Assembly (NCBI GenBank): GCA_018222985.1
Contig: JAAEZG010000008.1
Span: forward strand, 62,001 to 126,000
DNA: 64,000 bases
Direction: 5' to 3'
DNA from: Gammaproteobacteria bacterium
GTDB lineage: Bacteria > Pseudomonadota > Gammaproteobacteria > Enterobacterales > Alteromonadaceae
Below, in pieces: positions 26,417 through 39,561 of the stretch. The position numbers and the translations under genes were made by a program. The notes under the pieces are model-generated. The model saw only the letters and a program-made list of their open reading frames with translations. It searched no databases and had not been told where the DNA came from. Within the stretch, counting starts at the first letter, position 1; each line of letters opens with the position of its first letter.

Positions 26417-27820
26417 TTGAAAATCAGCACCTTTGTTTTCGTTTTTGCGCTTTGGGTGAGCTCTTTTTATGCTTCAAACCTAATGGCTTACGCTGAGTTT
26501 ATCAGCCTCTGGTATATGCCTGCCGGCGTTTCATTTGCTGCGTTTTTAGTGCTGGGTAAACGCGGTTTCTTTCCCGTGTTTTTCGGTATTTGGTTTGTTT
26601 CTTTTCATTTTCAAACACAATTTGAAAATGGATTTGACCCAACTCATCTTGCAACGTCGTTATTATTCTCTCTTGTACATACCTTGTCATATGGCGCCGG
26701 CGGATTAACCGCGCGCTTTTGGCTGAGCCATTATGTACAAAAACCAATGCCGCTAAAAATTATTGGTTTACTGGTCATTTTTATAGTTTCAGCGTTGTTC
26801 GCGACATTTTCCGGATTACTGGTGTGGGCCTATGCCACCGATGACTATCAAAACATTATTGCTGACGGTTGGTTCGCTTGGTGGCTAGGCGATCTGATTG
26901 GTGTCATTGTGGTTACGCCAATATTGGCACTTATTCTGCCTAAGCTAACCGGTCAAAACTTATCGTGGATAGAAATATTCTTCGAACACGATAAACGTTT
27001 AAGCCCAAATTATGCTTCGTTTATTGTAAAGCTTAGCCTCGCTATCGTGATTATCATTTCAATTATGCTGCTTGACCGCGCAATCGATCACCCTGGTGTG
27101 GCTTACTTCATTTTCTTTTTAGCTATTCCGCAATTGTGGATTGTATTTACTGAACGTACGTCTCGCGCCTCAATAAGCTTATTAGTCATAACGTCTGTCA
27201 TTGCCTTTGGTGTTGGTTTATTTAACGTGACCGACCAAGCTATTACGTACCAGTTCGCGTTATTTGTTATGGCCTTTATGGCTTATTTTGCAATTACGGT
27301 GCCCGCTTTAGCCCAGCAAAACAATGCGCTCAAAGAACTCGCCATGCTTGATTTGCTCACGCAATTACCTACGCGCTGGCTAACCAAAACCTTAGTAGAA
27401 CAAGTAATCAAATCATCAAAACCCAATCAAAATCACAGCTTAGCGCTATTTGACATTGACCGCTTTGCGCTCATTAATAATGAGTATGGCGAAGACGTCG
27501 GTGACAAAGTATTACAACAGCTGTCCGCTATTTTAAAAACCGAGTTACGTGACAGTGAAATTCTATCTCGCTATCGCGGCGACCGCTTTATTGTCTTTAT
27601 GCCAAACTTAGATCTTTCCCAGGCCCAACAACGCGCCGAAGAAATTCGTCGCAAAATGCCTGTACTGCGTATTGACGAATTAGTTTTACCAATTCGTGGC
27701 AGCTTTGGCGTGGTGCAAGTACAATTCGGTGAAAGCTTTGATGAAACAATTCAACGCGCACAACAAGCAACTAGCGAAGCAAAACAAAAAGGTCGCAATA
27801 AAGTTGTCGTTGCCGTTTAA
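26417..27820 (+). CDS. MASE1-like membrane protein with degenerate GGDEF domain
   Basis: This is a paralogue of the preceding gene, with the same architecture over 467 residues: MASE1-like helices (SLWYMPAGVSFAAFLV; AWWLGDLIGVIVVTPILALI), then a GGDEF-like domain with LALFDIDRFALINNEYG. The active-site motif is RGDRF (~residue 387) instead of GGDEF, and the RxxD site has become RDSE. Catalysis is therefore unlikely; it may bind nucleotide, heterodimerise with its neighbour or sense the same ligand. Translation probably starts at TTG 26417 with AAGGA 6 nt upstream. The pair reads as a tandem duplication with divergence of one copy. Confidence 0.88.
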   Translation: MKISTFVFVFALWVSSFYASNLMAYAEFISLWYMPAGVSFAAFLVLGKRGFFPVFFGIWFVSFHFQTQFENGFDPTHLATSLLFSLVHTLSYGAGGLTARFWLSHYVQKPMPLKIIGLLVIFIVSALFATFSGLLVWAYATDDYQNIIADGWFAWWLGDLIGVIVVTPILALILPKLTGQNLSWIEIFFEHDKRLSPNYASFIVKLSLAIVIIISIMLLDRAIDHPGVAYFIFFLAIPQLWIVFTERTSRASISLLVITSVIAFGVGLFNVTDQAITYQFALFVMAFMAYFAITVPALAQQNNALKELAMLDLLTQLPTRWLTKTLVEQVIKSSKPNQNHSLALFDIDRFALINNEYGEDVGDKVLQQLSAILKTELRDSEILSRYRGDRFIVFMPNLDLSQAQQRAEEIRRKMPVLRIDELVLPIRGSFGVVQVQFGESFDETIQRAQQATSEAKQKGRNKVVVAV

Positions 27821-27854
27821 TGCTCTCGCATTCAATTAAGTAGGAACAAACCCC

Positions 27855-28304
27855 ATGGCTGCTATCGACATTCTTGTCGCAACCACATCTGGAAATACCG
27901 AATACTTAGCTGATCAACTCGCCAACCAACTTCAGCAAGCCGGTCACAGCACCAACATGCATTATGAACCTGATTATTCGAATCTTATTGAAGCTCTAAA
28001 TCCTGACTCTGTGTGGCTATGCTGCGTTGCAAGCCACGGTGCAGGTGACTATGCCGATAGTATGCTCGACTTTGCTCAGGAGTTACATCAACACAAACCC
28101 AGCTTAAATGGGCTTAACTATGGCGTTATCGCCGTTGGTGACAGCTGCTATGACACCTACTGTGCAGCAGGGCGTGATTGCGATGCAATGCTCGCGATAT
28201 TAGGTGCAAAACGCCTGATCACACACCTTGAAATAGATATGTCACAAGATGATCCGGATGAAAAATCATCAACATGGCTTGAAAATTTCATCAAATCTTT
28301 GTGA
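27855..28304 (+). CDS. mioC: Flavodoxin-like protein MioC
   Basis: A 149-residue flavodoxin-fold protein. The FMN phosphate loop is TTSGNTEYLA (~residues 10-19), and later loops ASHGAGDYADSM and GDSCYDTYCAAG fit the MioC/flavodoxin subfamily. MioC has been linked to biotin synthesis in E. coli. The decisive context is its position just before the replication origin and mnmG, exactly as in E. coli, transcribed toward the origin. Its TGA overlaps the outermost DnaA box (28300-28308). Confidence 0.92.
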   Translation: MAAIDILVATTSGNTEYLADQLANQLQQAGHSTNMHYEPDYSNLIEALNPDSVWLCCVASHGAGDYADSMLDFAQELHQHKPSLNGLNYGVIAVGDSCYDTYCAAGRDCDAMLAILGAKRLITHLEIDMSQDDPDEKSSTWLENFIKSL

Positions 28305-28357
28305 ATAATCCTATGTATAAGATCAAACGAACCCTGTACATACCCACTGCATAACTC

Positions 28358-28400
28358 TGTGAATAACTTACCCTGTGTATAAGTAGCCTAGTTATCCACT
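28358..28400. promoter_or_regulatory. DnaA-box cluster of oriC
   Basis: Three boxes lie here at about one helical turn and a half spacing: TGTGAATAA (28358-28366), TGTGTATAA (28374-28382), and TTATCCACT (28392-28400). The first two are exact TTATNCACA matches on the minus strand; the third is a one-mismatch plus-strand box. TTATACACA is the same sequence as the R2 box of E. coli. Confidence 0.85.
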
Positions 28401-28480
28401 GGTTGATCACCGAAAGGATCATGATCTGATCACATGTTAGCGGATCGTTTTGATCCTTACCCGATATGGCTTAGCTTGGG

Positions 28481-28489
28481 TTATCCACA
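28481..28489 (+). promoter_or_regulatory. DnaA box, R1-like
   Basis: TTATCCACA, the perfect high-affinity DnaA box, placed ~20 nt before the AT-rich region, as R1 is in E. coli. Its position and orientation suit loading of DnaA next to the site of strand opening. Confidence 0.88.
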
Positions 28490-28509
28490 AAATTCCCAAA
28501 GCTAATAGT

Positions 28510-28562
28510 AAGAGTAATAAAAAAGATCAAAAAAAAGATCTTAATTTATTTACTTAGATCCT
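28510..28562. other. AT-rich DNA unwinding element of oriC
   Basis: An A/T-dominated stretch with three AGATC words. On the minus strand GATCTTTTTTTTG (28526-28540 region) and on the plus strand GATCTTAATTTATT resemble the 13-mers (GATCTNTTNTTTT) at which E. coli oriC melts. It lies between the R1-like DnaA box and mnmG. Confidence 0.8.
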
Positions 28563-28692
28563 TAAGGTATTCAGCACAAATTCATCCATAAACCACGACT
28601 AAAATTTAACCGTTTTGATCTGAGCCAATTCAGGTTAAAATATCCGGCTACGTTTTATTAAAGACATCACTGACGTTCTAGGATCGCACTGT

Positions 28693-30594
28693 ATGCCAAA
28701 TACCAATACTTACCACCAGCATTATGACGTTATTGTCATTGGTGGTGGACATGCCGGCACTGAAGCTGCATTAGCATCAGCTCGCATGGGCTGTAACACT
28801 CTGTTGCTAACGCACAACATTGACACGCTGGGGCAAATGTCTTGCAACCCAGCTATTGGTGGTATTGGTAAAGGCCATTTAGTCAAAGAAATTGATGCGC
28901 TTGGTGGTGCTATGGCCATAGCGGCCGACAAAGCGGGTATTCAGTTTCGTACATTGAACTCTTCGAAAGGCCCTGCAGTTCGTGCAACTCGTGCTCAAGC
29001 CGATCGCGCTTTGTACAAAGCAGCTATTCGACATATGTTAGAAAACCAACCTAATTTAAGTTTGTTTCAGCAAGCATGTGACGATCTGATCGTTGAAAAT
29101 GATCGCGTGGTAGGTGTTGTTACCCAAATGGGTTTGAAGTTTTCAGCCAAAACTGTGGTATTAACCGTTGGTACGTTTTTGGGTGGTCAAATTCATATTG
29201 GTTTAAACAACTATCAAGGTGGCCGTGCAGGCGATCCTCCGGCCAACAATTTAGCACGCCGTTTACGTGAGTTGCCATTGCGTGTAGATCGCTTAAAAAC
29301 CGGTACGCCACCGCGTATTGACGCCAAAACGATCGACTTTAGCGTTATGCAAGAACAACCTGGTGACACGCCAACACCCATATTCTCGTTTATGGGCTCG
29401 CAAGCGGATCATCCGCAGCAAATTTCATGCTGGATCACACATACTAACGAGCGTACCCATCAAATTATTCATGGTGGGCTTGATCGCTCACCCATGTATT
29501 CTGGCGTTATTGAAGGCGTTGGTCCGCGCTATTGCCCTTCAATTGAAGACAAAGTCATGCGCTTTAGCGATAAAAACTCGCACCAGATATTTGTCGAACC
29601 AGAAGGCCTAACCACTAACGAGGTTTACCCAAATGGTATTTCCACAAGTTTGCCATTTGATGTTCAGGTTGAGTTGGTACGCTCTATTCGAGGCTTCGAA
29701 AATGCGCATATAACGCGCCCCGGTTATGCCATTGAATATGACTATTTTGATCCGCGCGATCTCAAACAAACCCTAGAAACTAAATATATTCAGGGGTTGT
29801 TTTTTGCTGGCCAAATTAACGGTACCACCGGTTATGAAGAAGCCGGTGCGCAAGGCTTAGTGGCCGGTACCAATGCTGCCTTGCAAGTACAAGACAAAGA
29901 CGGTTGGGCGCCTCGCCGCGATCAGTCGTACATGGGCGTACTTATTGACGACTTAAGTACCCTAGGAACCAAAGAGCCGTATCGCATGTTTACTTCACGT
30001 GCTGAATACCGCTTGCTATTACGCGAAGACAACGCTGACATGCGTATGACCGCGCAAGGTCGCCAATTAGGTTTGGTTGATGATGTGCGCTGGACGGCGT
30101 TTGAACACAAACTCGAATCGATTGAACAAGAACAACAACGTTTGCGCGGTACTTGGATCCATAAAGATCACTCTGCCGTGGAACAAGTTAATGCATTGGT
30201 TAAAACGCCAATTACACGCGAAGTAAACGCTGAAGAATTATTGCGTCGGCCAGAAATTACCTACAGTGAGTTAATGAAAATTGACGCGATAGGCCCTGGT
30301 TTAACCGACGAGAAAGCAGCTGAACAAGTTGAAATTCAAACCAAATACGCGGGTTATATTGCGCGTCAACAAGACGAAATTGCCAAGCAACAGCGTCATG
30401 AAAATACCAAATTACCGCTCAATTTCGATTACGGGACTATTAAGGGGCTGTCGAACGAAGTGGTGGCGAAGTTAAATCAACACCAACCTGAAACAGTGGG
30501 CAAAGCGTCACGCATTTCAGGTATTACGCCAGCGGCTATTTCTATGTTGCTTGTGCATTTGAAAAAACAAGGCCTATTGCGGAAAAGCGCTTAA
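28693..30594 (+). CDS. mnmG: tRNA uridine-34 carboxymethylaminomethyl enzyme MnmG (GidA)
   Basis: MnmG, with MnmE, adds the cmnm5 group to U34 of certain tRNAs using FAD and methylene-tetrahydrofolate. The 633-residue protein has the FAD-binding [17 protein letters not shown] at residues ~15-31, the [20 protein letters not shown] motif, and later [20 protein letters not shown]. Its C-terminal helical region ([15 protein letters not shown]) is the MnmE/tRNA-contact part. It is the first gene on the right side of oriC; rsmG follows after 3 bp. A weak promoter (TTGATC and TAAAAT, 15-bp spacing, ending at 28641) may drive it. Confidence 0.98.
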   Translation: MPNTNTYHQHYDVIVIGGGHAGTEAALASARMGCNTLLLTHNIDTLGQMSCNPAIGGIGKGHLVKEIDALGGAMAIAADKAGIQFRTLNSSKGPAVRATRAQADRALYKAAIRHMLENQPNLSLFQQACDDLIVENDRVVGVVTQMGLKFSAKTVVLTVGTFLGGQIHIGLNNYQGGRAGDPPANNLARRLRELPLRVDRLKTGTPPRIDAKTIDFSVMQEQPGDTPTPIFSFMGSQADHPQQISCWITHTNERTHQIIHGGLDRSPMYSGVIEGVGPRYCPSIEDKVMRFSDKNSHQIFVEPEGLTTNEVYPNGISTSLPFDVQVELVRSIRGFENAHITRPGYAIEYDYFDPRDLKQTLETKYIQGLFFAGQINGTTGYEEAGAQGLVAGTNAALQVQDKDGWAPRRDQSYMGVLIDDLSTLGTKEPYRMFTSRAEYRLLLREDNADMRMTAQGRQLGLVDDVRWTAFEHKLESIEQEQQRLRGTWIHKDHSAVEQVNALVKTPITREVNAEELLRRPEITYSELMKIDAIGPGLTDEKAAEQVEIQTKYAGYIARQQDEIAKQQRHENTKLPLNFDYGTIKGLSNEVVAKLNQHQPETVGKASRISGITPAAISMLLVHLKKQGLLRKSA

Positions 30595-30597
30595 CTC

Positions 30598-31218
30598 ATG
30601 CTGACAAAATTACAAAAATTATTAGCGCAAACCACGCTAAATATAAACGAGCATCAACAACAGCAGTTAGTCACCTTGGTTGAGCAGTTGGACAAATGGA
30701 ATAAAGCCTATAATCTAACCTCAGTGCGCGACCCACAGCAGATGCTCAGTCGCCATATTTTAGATAGCTTGGTGGTATTACCACATTTGCAGGGACAACG
30801 TTTCATAGACGTTGGCACCGGCCCTGGTTTACCAGGTTTGCCACTGGCCATTGCCGCCCCTGATCAAGAATTTGTGTTGTTAGACAGCTTAGGTAAACGC
30901 ATTCGATTTATTCGCCAGGTGTGTCATCAGTTAGGCCTTAAGAATGTAACGGCTGTGCAAAGCCGCGTAGAAGACTATCAACCTGACCTAAAATTTGATG
31001 GGGTGATAAGTAGAGCCTTTGCCTCGCTTAGTGATATGCTGAATTGGTGCGGGCATTTACCGAATGACCAGGGCAAATTTTATGCCTTGAAAGGCGTCTA
31101 CCCAGAAGCCGAAATTGCTGATATTCCAGCAAAATATCAGGTTGAACAGATTATTCGATTACAGGTTCCCGAAGCCGATGGCGAACGCCATTTGGCCATA
31201 ATTACAACGAGAGGTTAG
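30598..31218 (+). CDS. rsmG: 16S rRNA m7G527 methyltransferase RsmG (GidB)
   Basis: RsmG methylates G527 of 16S rRNA, and loss of this activity gives low-level streptomycin resistance in other bacteria. The 206-residue protein has the N-terminal [14 protein letters not shown] segment and the SAM-binding motif [15 protein letters not shown] (~residues 71-85), followed by [11 protein letters not shown]. It lies 3 bp after mnmG and before parA, as in most gammaproteobacteria. Confidence 0.97.
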   Translation: MLTKLQKLLAQTTLNINEHQQQQLVTLVEQLDKWNKAYNLTSVRDPQQMLSRHILDSLVVLPHLQGQRFIDVGTGPGLPGLPLAIAAPDQEFVLLDSLGKRIRFIRQVCHQLGLKNVTAVQSRVEDYQPDLKFDGVISRAFASLSDMLNWCGHLPNDQGKFYALKGVYPEAEIADIPAKYQVEQIIRLQVPEADGERHLAIITTRG

Positions 31219-31222
31219 TCCT

Positions 31223-32020
31223 GTGGGCAGAATTATTGCAGTTGCGAATCAAAAAGGTGGTGTAGGGAAAACCACCACAGCGGTGAACTTAGCAGCCTCT
31301 ATGGCGGCAACACGGCGCAAAGTATTATTAATCGATCTTGATCCGCAAGGCAACGCAACCATGGGTAGCGGCGTTGATAAATACGACGTGGACAATACCG
31401 CTTACGAACTGTTGATTGAACAAAAGCCTGCCAAAGACGTGATTATTCGCGAAACCAATGGCAAATATCACCTCATTGCCGCCAATAGCGATACCACCGC
31501 GGCCGGTATTAAACTGATGGAAGAATTTGCCCGTGAGCAACGTTTGGCACAAGCGTTAAAGCCAGTTGTTGACGATTACGATTTCATTTTTATCGACTGC
31601 CCACCAAGTTTGAGCATGCTTACGGTTAACGCCATGGCCGCTGCTGACTCGGTTTTAGTACCAATGCAGTGTGAGTATTTTGCGCTAGAAGGGTTAACTG
31701 CATTAATGGATACCATTGAGCGCCTGGCCGAAGCGGTGAATCCACGCTTAACAATTGAAGGTATTCTGCGTACCATGTACGACCCACGTAATCGCCTAGC
31801 GAACGATGTTTCGGAACAATTGAAAACGCATTTTGGCGAAAAAGTTTACCGCACGGTTATTCCACGCAACGTGCGCCTTGCTGAGGCACCTAGTTTTGGT
31901 GCTCCGGCCATGTACTATGATAAATCATCGGCTGGTGCCAAAGCCTACTTAGCGCTTGCAGGCGAACTTATTCGCCGCGCAGAACAACAAAAAAAGGCCG
32001 AAGCAGCGGCTGAAGCTTAA
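31223..32020 (+). CDS. parA: Chromosome partitioning ATPase ParA (Soj)
   Basis: ParA is the DNA-binding ATPase that moves ParB-parS complexes after replication. The 265-residue chromosomal-type protein has the deviant Walker A NQKGGVGKTTTAVNLA at residues ~9-24, Walker A' DLDPQGNATMG, and Walker B IFIDCPPSL. There is no N-terminal HTH, which fits Soj rather than plasmid ParA. GTG start, 4 bp after rsmG. It pairs with parB 14 bp downstream. Confidence 0.98.
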   Translation: MGRIIAVANQKGGVGKTTTAVNLAASMAATRRKVLLIDLDPQGNATMGSGVDKYDVDNTAYELLIEQKPAKDVIIRETNGKYHLIAANSDTTAAGIKLMEEFAREQRLAQALKPVVDDYDFIFIDCPPSLSMLTVNAMAAADSVLVPMQCEYFALEGLTALMDTIERLAEAVNPRLTIEGILRTMYDPRNRLANDVSEQLKTHFGEKVYRTVIPRNVRLAEAPSFGAPAMYYDKSSAGAKAYLALAGELIRRAEQQKKAEAAAEA

Positions 32021-32034
32021 GGGAAACACGCTTT

Positions 32035-32937
32035 ATGTCTGCCAAAAAACGAGGACTTGGACGCGGCTTAGACGCGTTACTGACAACTAGCAAAACGGCG
32101 CGTGACAAAGAACAACACGACGCTGTGCCTGACGTTGACTATACCAAAGGTGAACTGCAAAAGTTGCCGATTGAATGGTTGCAGCCGGGTAAATACCAAC
32201 CCCGTAAAGATATGACCCCCGAGGCCCTTGAAGACTTGGCTGCGTCAATTAAGGCGCAAGGCATTATTCAACCTATTGTGGTGCGCGAAGTCGCCCACGA
32301 AAAGTATGAAATTATTGCCGGTGAGCGCCGTTGGCGTGCCGCGCAAATGGCGCGTTTGCCAGAAGTTCCGTGTTTAATTAAGCCGGTACCCGATGAAGCT
32401 GCAGTGGCCATTGCACTGATTGAAAATATTCAGCGTGAAGACTTAAACGCGATGGAAGAAGCCACGGCGTTACAACGCTTGCTCACCGAGTTTCAATTAA
32501 CCCATCAAGAAGTCGCTGACGCCGTGGGTAAGTCACGTGCAACCGTGACCAACTTATTGCGTTTGAATAACTTACAGCAAGAAACCAAAACCTTGCTGGA
32601 ACGTGGTGACATTGAACTAGGCCACGCCAAGTTATTGTTAGCGCTTGAAGGCGAACCTCAGGCTGAAATTGCACGGCAAATTGCCGCCAAAGGCATGACA
32701 GTGCGAGAAGCCGAAAAATTGGTTCGCCAAGCATTAGAACCCGCCAAAGAAAAAGCCGCAAAACCTCAGCCAGATGCTGATATTCAGCGGCTTGAGAAGC
32801 TTATCAGTGAACGCCTTGGTGCCAACGTGGCAATTAACCACGGGCGTAAAGGAAAAGGCAAAGTCGTGATTAATTACAGCAGTTTAGATGAGCTTGATGG
32901 CATCTTGACGCATTTTCAATTAGAACACGACAGCTAG
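32035..32937 (+). CDS. parB: Chromosome partitioning CTPase ParB (Spo0J)
   Basis: ParB binds parS, loads as a CTP-dependent sliding clamp and forms the partition complex. The 300-residue protein has the ParA-interacting basic N-terminus KKRGLGRGLDALL, the CTP-binding motif IIAGERRWRAAQMARL (~residues 97-112), a helix-turn-helix (LTHQEVADAVGKSRATVTNL) and a C-terminal dimerisation domain. I found no parS palindrome inside the window, so its sites must lie elsewhere near the origin. Confidence 0.97.
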   Translation: MSAKKRGLGRGLDALLTTSKTARDKEQHDAVPDVDYTKGELQKLPIEWLQPGKYQPRKDMTPEALEDLAASIKAQGIIQPIVVREVAHEKYEIIAGERRWRAAQMARLPEVPCLIKPVPDEAAVAIALIENIQREDLNAMEEATALQRLLTEFQLTHQEVADAVGKSRATVTNLLRLNNLQQETKTLLERGDIELGHAKLLLALEGEPQAEIARQIAAKGMTVREAEKLVRQALEPAKEKAAKPQPDADIQRLEKLISERLGANVAINHGRKGKGKVVINYSSLDELDGILTHFQLEHDS

Positions 32938-32951
32938 CCGTCCCAATTTGT

Positions 32952-32979
32952 TTGCAATTCAACGCCAAATCTTTATACT
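32952..32979 (+). promoter_or_regulatory. Likely sigma-70 promoter of the ATP synthase operon
   Basis: TTGCAA (32952-32957) and TATACT (32974-32979) are separated by 16 bp in the 73-bp parB-atpI gap. Four of six and five of six bases match the -35 and -10 consensus. Its position just before atpI fits the main atp promoter; no alternative of similar quality is nearby. Confidence 0.5.
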
Positions 32980-33010
32980 ATCGCGGGCTTTTAACCGAGG
33001 TTTTTAGCCC

Positions 33011-34568
<1,558 letters not shown>

Positions 34569-34615
34569 TAAGCCATTCAACTTTCGAACGATAGAACTTA
34601 TAGGAGGGGGGGTTA

Positions 34616-35086
34616 ATGAATATAAACATGACCCTGATCGGAGAATTAATCGCGTTCATCGTCTTCGTACTGTTTTGTATGAAGTTCGTATGGCCTCCGC
34701 TTAATAATGCGATTGAAGCTCGTCAGAAGAAAATTGCTGATGGTCTTGCAGCCGGCGAACGTGCCGAAAAAGACTTAGAGCTTGCTCAGGCAAAAATTGC
34801 TGACGAACTTAAAGAAGCGAAAGCTCAAGCTGCCGAAATCATTGCTCAAGCGAAGAAACGCGCAGAGCAAACGGTTGATGAAGGCAAACAACGTGGCGAA
34901 ACCGAGCGCGAAGCAATTATTGCTGCTGGTCATGCTGAAGTTGAAGCTGAACGCAATCGCTTACGCGAAGAATTGCGCAAGCAAGTAGCTGTATTGGCTG
35001 TTGCTGGTGCAAGCAAAATCATCGAGCGTGAAATTGATAAAGACGCTCACAGTGACATTGTTGAAAAACTGGTCGCTGAACTCTAA
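34616..35086 (+). CDS. atpF: F0 ATP synthase subunit b
   Basis: Subunit b is the peripheral stalk. The 156-residue protein has one N-terminal helix in the membrane ([20 protein letters not shown]) followed by a long Ala/Glu/Lys/Gln-rich coiled coil up to the C-terminal delta-binding end. The length equals the E. coli protein. A strong GGAGG ribosome site precedes it. Confidence 0.98.
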   Translation: MNINMTLIGELIAFIVFVLFCMKFVWPPLNNAIEARQKKIADGLAAGERAEKDLELAQAKIADELKEAKAQAAEIIAQAKKRAEQTVDEGKQRGETEREAIIAAGHAEVEAERNRLREELRKQVAVLAVAGASKIIEREIDKDAHSDIVEKLVAEL

Positions 35087-35104
35087 CCAAAGGGGTTTGT
35101 GCAA

Positions 35105-35638
35105 ATGTCAGAATTGACTACGGTTGCTCGCCCCTATGCAAAAGCAGCTTTTGATTTTGCAGTAGAGAACGGCGCTATCGAGAAATGGCACGAAATGTTG
35201 GCGTTTGCGACTGCGGTTGCAGAAGACGCTACTATGGCCATGTTTTTGAGTAGCGCTGAAACGCTAGATAAGAAAATTGAAGTTTTCATGAACGTATGTG
35301 GTGAGCAACTGGACGATAAAGGCCAGAATTTTGTTCGCGTTATGGCCGAAAACGGCCGTTTGAAAGCTTTATCTGCTGTGGTTGCGCTGTTCGCTGAATT
35401 GCGCGCCGACTACGAAAAAGAAATCGCGGTAGACGTAACTTCTGCGGTGAAATTGACGAAGAAGCAGCAAGACAATCTAGCGAAAACGTTAGAGCAACGT
35501 TTTTCACGCAAAGTTAAGCTGAATTGCATTGTCGATGCAGCAATTGTCAGTGGCTTATACATTAAAGCTGGTGACACGGTAATCGACGGCACGGTGCGCG
35601 GCAAGTTAGATCGACTTGCACACGCACTGCAATCCTAA
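35105..35638 (+). CDS. atpH: F1 ATP synthase subunit delta
   Basis: Delta links the F1 head to the b-stalk. The 177-residue protein opens [20 protein letters not shown], nearly the E. coli N-terminus, which fixes the start at ATG 35105 instead of the in-frame GTG at 35099. The C-terminal segment with [20 protein letters not shown] is the family signature. Confidence 0.98.
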   Translation: MSELTTVARPYAKAAFDFAVENGAIEKWHEMLAFATAVAEDATMAMFLSSAETLDKKIEVFMNVCGEQLDDKGQNFVRVMAENGRLKALSAVVALFAELRADYEKEIAVDVTSAVKLTKKQQDNLAKTLEQRFSRKVKLNCIVDAAIVSGLYIKAGDTVIDGTVRGKLDRLAHALQS

Positions 35639-35652
35639 TTGGGGACTTGAGC

Positions 35653-37194
35653 ATGCAACTGAATTCAAATGAAATCGCAGAGCTGATCAAAAAACGAATT
35701 GAACAGTTCGAAGTGGTCAGTGAAGCTCGTAACGAAGGTACCATCGTATCTGTAACCGACGGTATTATTCGCATTCACGGCCTTGCAGACTGTATGCAAG
35801 GTGAGATGGTTGAGCTTCCTGGCAATCGTTACGCAATCGCATTGAACCTTGAGCGCGACACCGTTGGTGCCGTTGTTATGGGTCCATATGCCGACTTGCA
35901 AGAAGGCGTAAAAGTTAAATCTACTGGCCGTATCTTAGAAGTACCGGTTGGTCGTGCCTTGTTAGGCCGCGTGGTAAACACCTTGGGTGAGCCAATTGAC
36001 GGTAAAGGTCCGATTGATGCAGACGGCTTTGAGCCAGTTGAAAAAATCGCACCAGGTGTTATCGAGCGTCAATCCGTTGATCAACCAGTACAAACTGGTT
36101 ACAAATCAATCGACGCCATGATTCCAGTTGGTCGTGGTCAGCGTGAGTTGATCATCGGTGACCGTCAAACCGGTAAAACGGCTTTGGCTATCGATGCCAT
36201 TATCAACCAGAAAAACTCAGGCATTAAGTGTGTGTACGTAGCAATCGGTCAGAAAGCATCGACCATTGCTAACGTCGTACGCAAGCTTGAAGAACACGGC
36301 GCATTGGAAAACACCATTGTTGTTGCAGCATCTGCTTCTGAATCAGCAGCGTTGCAATACTTGGCAGCCTACTCAGGTTGTACCATGGGTGAATACTTCC
36401 GTGACCGCGGTGAAGACGCATTGATCGTATACGATGACTTGTCGAAGCAAGCTGTTGCTTATCGTCAAATTTCATTGTTGCTACGTCGTCCGCCAGGTCG
36501 TGAAGCATACCCAGGTGACGTATTCTATCTTCACTCACGTTTGCTTGAGCGTGCAGCGCGTGTAAACGCTGACTACGTTGAAAAGTACACCAACGGTGAA
36601 GTAAAAGGTCAAACCGGTTCATTAACGGCGCTACCAATTATCGAAACCCAAGCGGGTGACGTATCTGCGTTCGTACCAACCAACGTGATTTCAATCACCG
36701 ACGGTCAGATCTTCTTAGAAACTGACTTGTTCAACGCCGGTATCCGCCCTGCTGTAAACGCAGGTATCTCGGTATCGCGTGTAGGTGGTGCAGCCCAAAC
36801 CAAGATCATTAAGAAACTTGGTGGTGGTATCCGTTTGGCATTAGCACAGTATCGTGAATTGGCGGCGTTTGCTCAGTTCGCTTCAGACTTAGACGAAGCA
36901 ACTCGCGCGCAGTTAGAGCACGGTCAGCGTGTTACTGAACTGATGAAACAGAACCAATATAAGCCAATGAGCGTGGCTGAAATGGCAGTGTCTATTTTCT
37001 CTGCAGAAAAGGGTTACCTGAAAGACGTAGAGAAAGACAAAATCCTCGACTTCGAAGGTGCGTTAATTTCGTACATGCGTAGCGAGCACGCTGAACTAAT
37101 GGCTGATATTGATAAAACTGGCAACTATAACGACGACATCGAAGCGAAGCTGCACGAAGGCCTGAAAACCTTCAAGAAGACGCAGTCTTGGTAA
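35653..37194 (+). CDS. atpA: F1 ATP synthase subunit alpha
   Basis: Alpha carries the non-catalytic nucleotide sites. The 513-residue protein begins [19 protein letters not shown], like E. coli, so ATG 35653 is preferred to TTG 35647. P-loop [15 protein letters not shown] (~residues 169-183) and the C-terminal arginine region [17 protein letters not shown] are intact. 58 bp separate it from atpG. Confidence 0.99.
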   Translation: MQLNSNEIAELIKKRIEQFEVVSEARNEGTIVSVTDGIIRIHGLADCMQGEMVELPGNRYAIALNLERDTVGAVVMGPYADLQEGVKVKSTGRILEVPVGRALLGRVVNTLGEPIDGKGPIDADGFEPVEKIAPGVIERQSVDQPVQTGYKSIDAMIPVGRGQRELIIGDRQTGKTALAIDAIINQKNSGIKCVYVAIGQKASTIANVVRKLEEHGALENTIVVAASASESAALQYLAAYSGCTMGEYFRDRGEDALIVYDDLSKQAVAYRQISLLLRRPPGREAYPGDVFYLHSRLLERAARVNADYVEKYTNGEVKGQTGSLTALPIIETQAGDVSAFVPTNVISITDGQIFLETDLFNAGIRPAVNAGISVSRVGGAAQTKIIKKLGGGIRLALAQYRELAAFAQFASDLDEATRAQLEHGQRVTELMKQNQYKPMSVAEMAVSIFSAEKGYLKDVEKDKILDFEGALISYMRSEHAELMADIDKTGNYNDDIEAKLHEGLKTFKKTQSW

Positions 37195-37252
37195 GCGGAG
37201 CGTGGCTACACGGGTGTGTAGCCACAAGTCGTTGAGTTAACAGGAGAATATC

Positions 37253-38119
37253 ATGGCCGGCGGTAAAGAGATAAAAACCAAGATCGGGAGTATTAACAAT
37301 ACTCAGAAGATCACCAGCGCAATGGAAATGGTTGCTGCGTCCAAAATGAAAAAGGCGCAGGAACGTATGGCTTCTAGCCGTCCGTATGCCGACAGCATTC
37401 GCAAGGTGATCGGCCATGTTGCCCATGCCAACTTAGAATATAAGCATCCGTACTTAGAAGAGCGCGATGTGAAACGAGTTGGCTACATTGTAATTTCAAC
37501 TGACCGCGGTTTGTGCGGCGGCTTAAACACCAACGAATTTAAAGCGGTGGTTAAGCACGCAAAAGCATACAAAGACAACGGTGTAGATGTTGATTTTGCA
37601 GCGATTGGTAACAAGGCTACGGGTTTCTTTAAACGCTTTGGAGGCCGTTTACTGGCGCAAAAATCAGGCTTGGGCGATAAGCCAAGCGTGAATGATGTGC
37701 TCGGGACAGTACAGGTAATGTTAGATGCCTTTGATGAAGGCAAAATTGACCGCCTGTTTGTGGTGTACAACAAATTTGTGAACACCATGAAGCAAGAGCC
37801 AACAGTAGCGCAGTTGCTACCGTTGCCAAAAGCTGAGTCTCGTGACGAAGTTCAATCAGGTAGCTGGGACTACTTGTATGAGCCGAATCCACAGCCAATT
37901 TTAGAATTGCTGATTTGTCGTTATGTTGAAGCGACAGTGTATCAGGGCGTAGTGGACAACATCGCTAGTGAACAGGCAGCGCGGATGGTGGCAATGAAAG
38001 CCGCTACCGACAACGCCGAAGACCTTATTGATCAGTTGCAATTGGTGTACAACAAAGCGCGCCAAGCTGCGATCACACAGGAAATTTCGGAAATTGTATC
38101 GGGCGCCGAAGCGGTTTAA
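37253..38119 (+). CDS. atpG: F1 ATP synthase subunit gamma
   Basis: Gamma is the rotating central shaft. The 288-residue protein has the canonical ends [20 protein letters not shown] and [19 protein letters not shown], both of which form the coiled-coil shaft. The conserved DRGLCGGLN (~residues 84-92) is present. Confidence 0.98.
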   Translation: MAGGKEIKTKIGSINNTQKITSAMEMVAASKMKKAQERMASSRPYADSIRKVIGHVAHANLEYKHPYLEERDVKRVGYIVISTDRGLCGGLNTNEFKAVVKHAKAYKDNGVDVDFAAIGNKATGFFKRFGGRLLAQKSGLGDKPSVNDVLGTVQVMLDAFDEGKIDRLFVVYNKFVNTMKQEPTVAQLLPLPKAESRDEVQSGSWDYLYEPNPQPILELLICRYVEATVYQGVVDNIASEQAARMVAMKAATDNAEDLIDQLQLVYNKARQAAITQEISEIVSGAEAV

Positions 38120-39544
<1,425 letters not shown>

Positions 39545-39561
39545 TAAACCGGGAGGTTTAA

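Larger units (their letters stand above)
28300..28640. other. oriC: Chromosomal replication origin oriC
   Basis: This is the only gene-free stretch over 300 bp (28305-28692). It contains four DnaA boxes matching TTATNCACA exactly (28300-28308, 28358-28366 and 28374-28382 on the minus strand; 28481-28489 on the plus strand), a one-mismatch box (28392-28400), and an AT-rich unwinding region next to mnmG. Between 28321 and 28686 there are 12 GATC sites, where about one or two are expected by chance, consistent with Dam/SeqA control. The mioC-oriC-mnmG arrangement and the order DnaA boxes then unwinding region toward mnmG equal those of E. coli. Confidence 0.93.

Noticed and set aside
31223-32937. 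parS site near parAB
   Set aside because: No 16-bp TGTTTCACGTGAAACA-like palindrome was found here or elsewhere in the window by eye.
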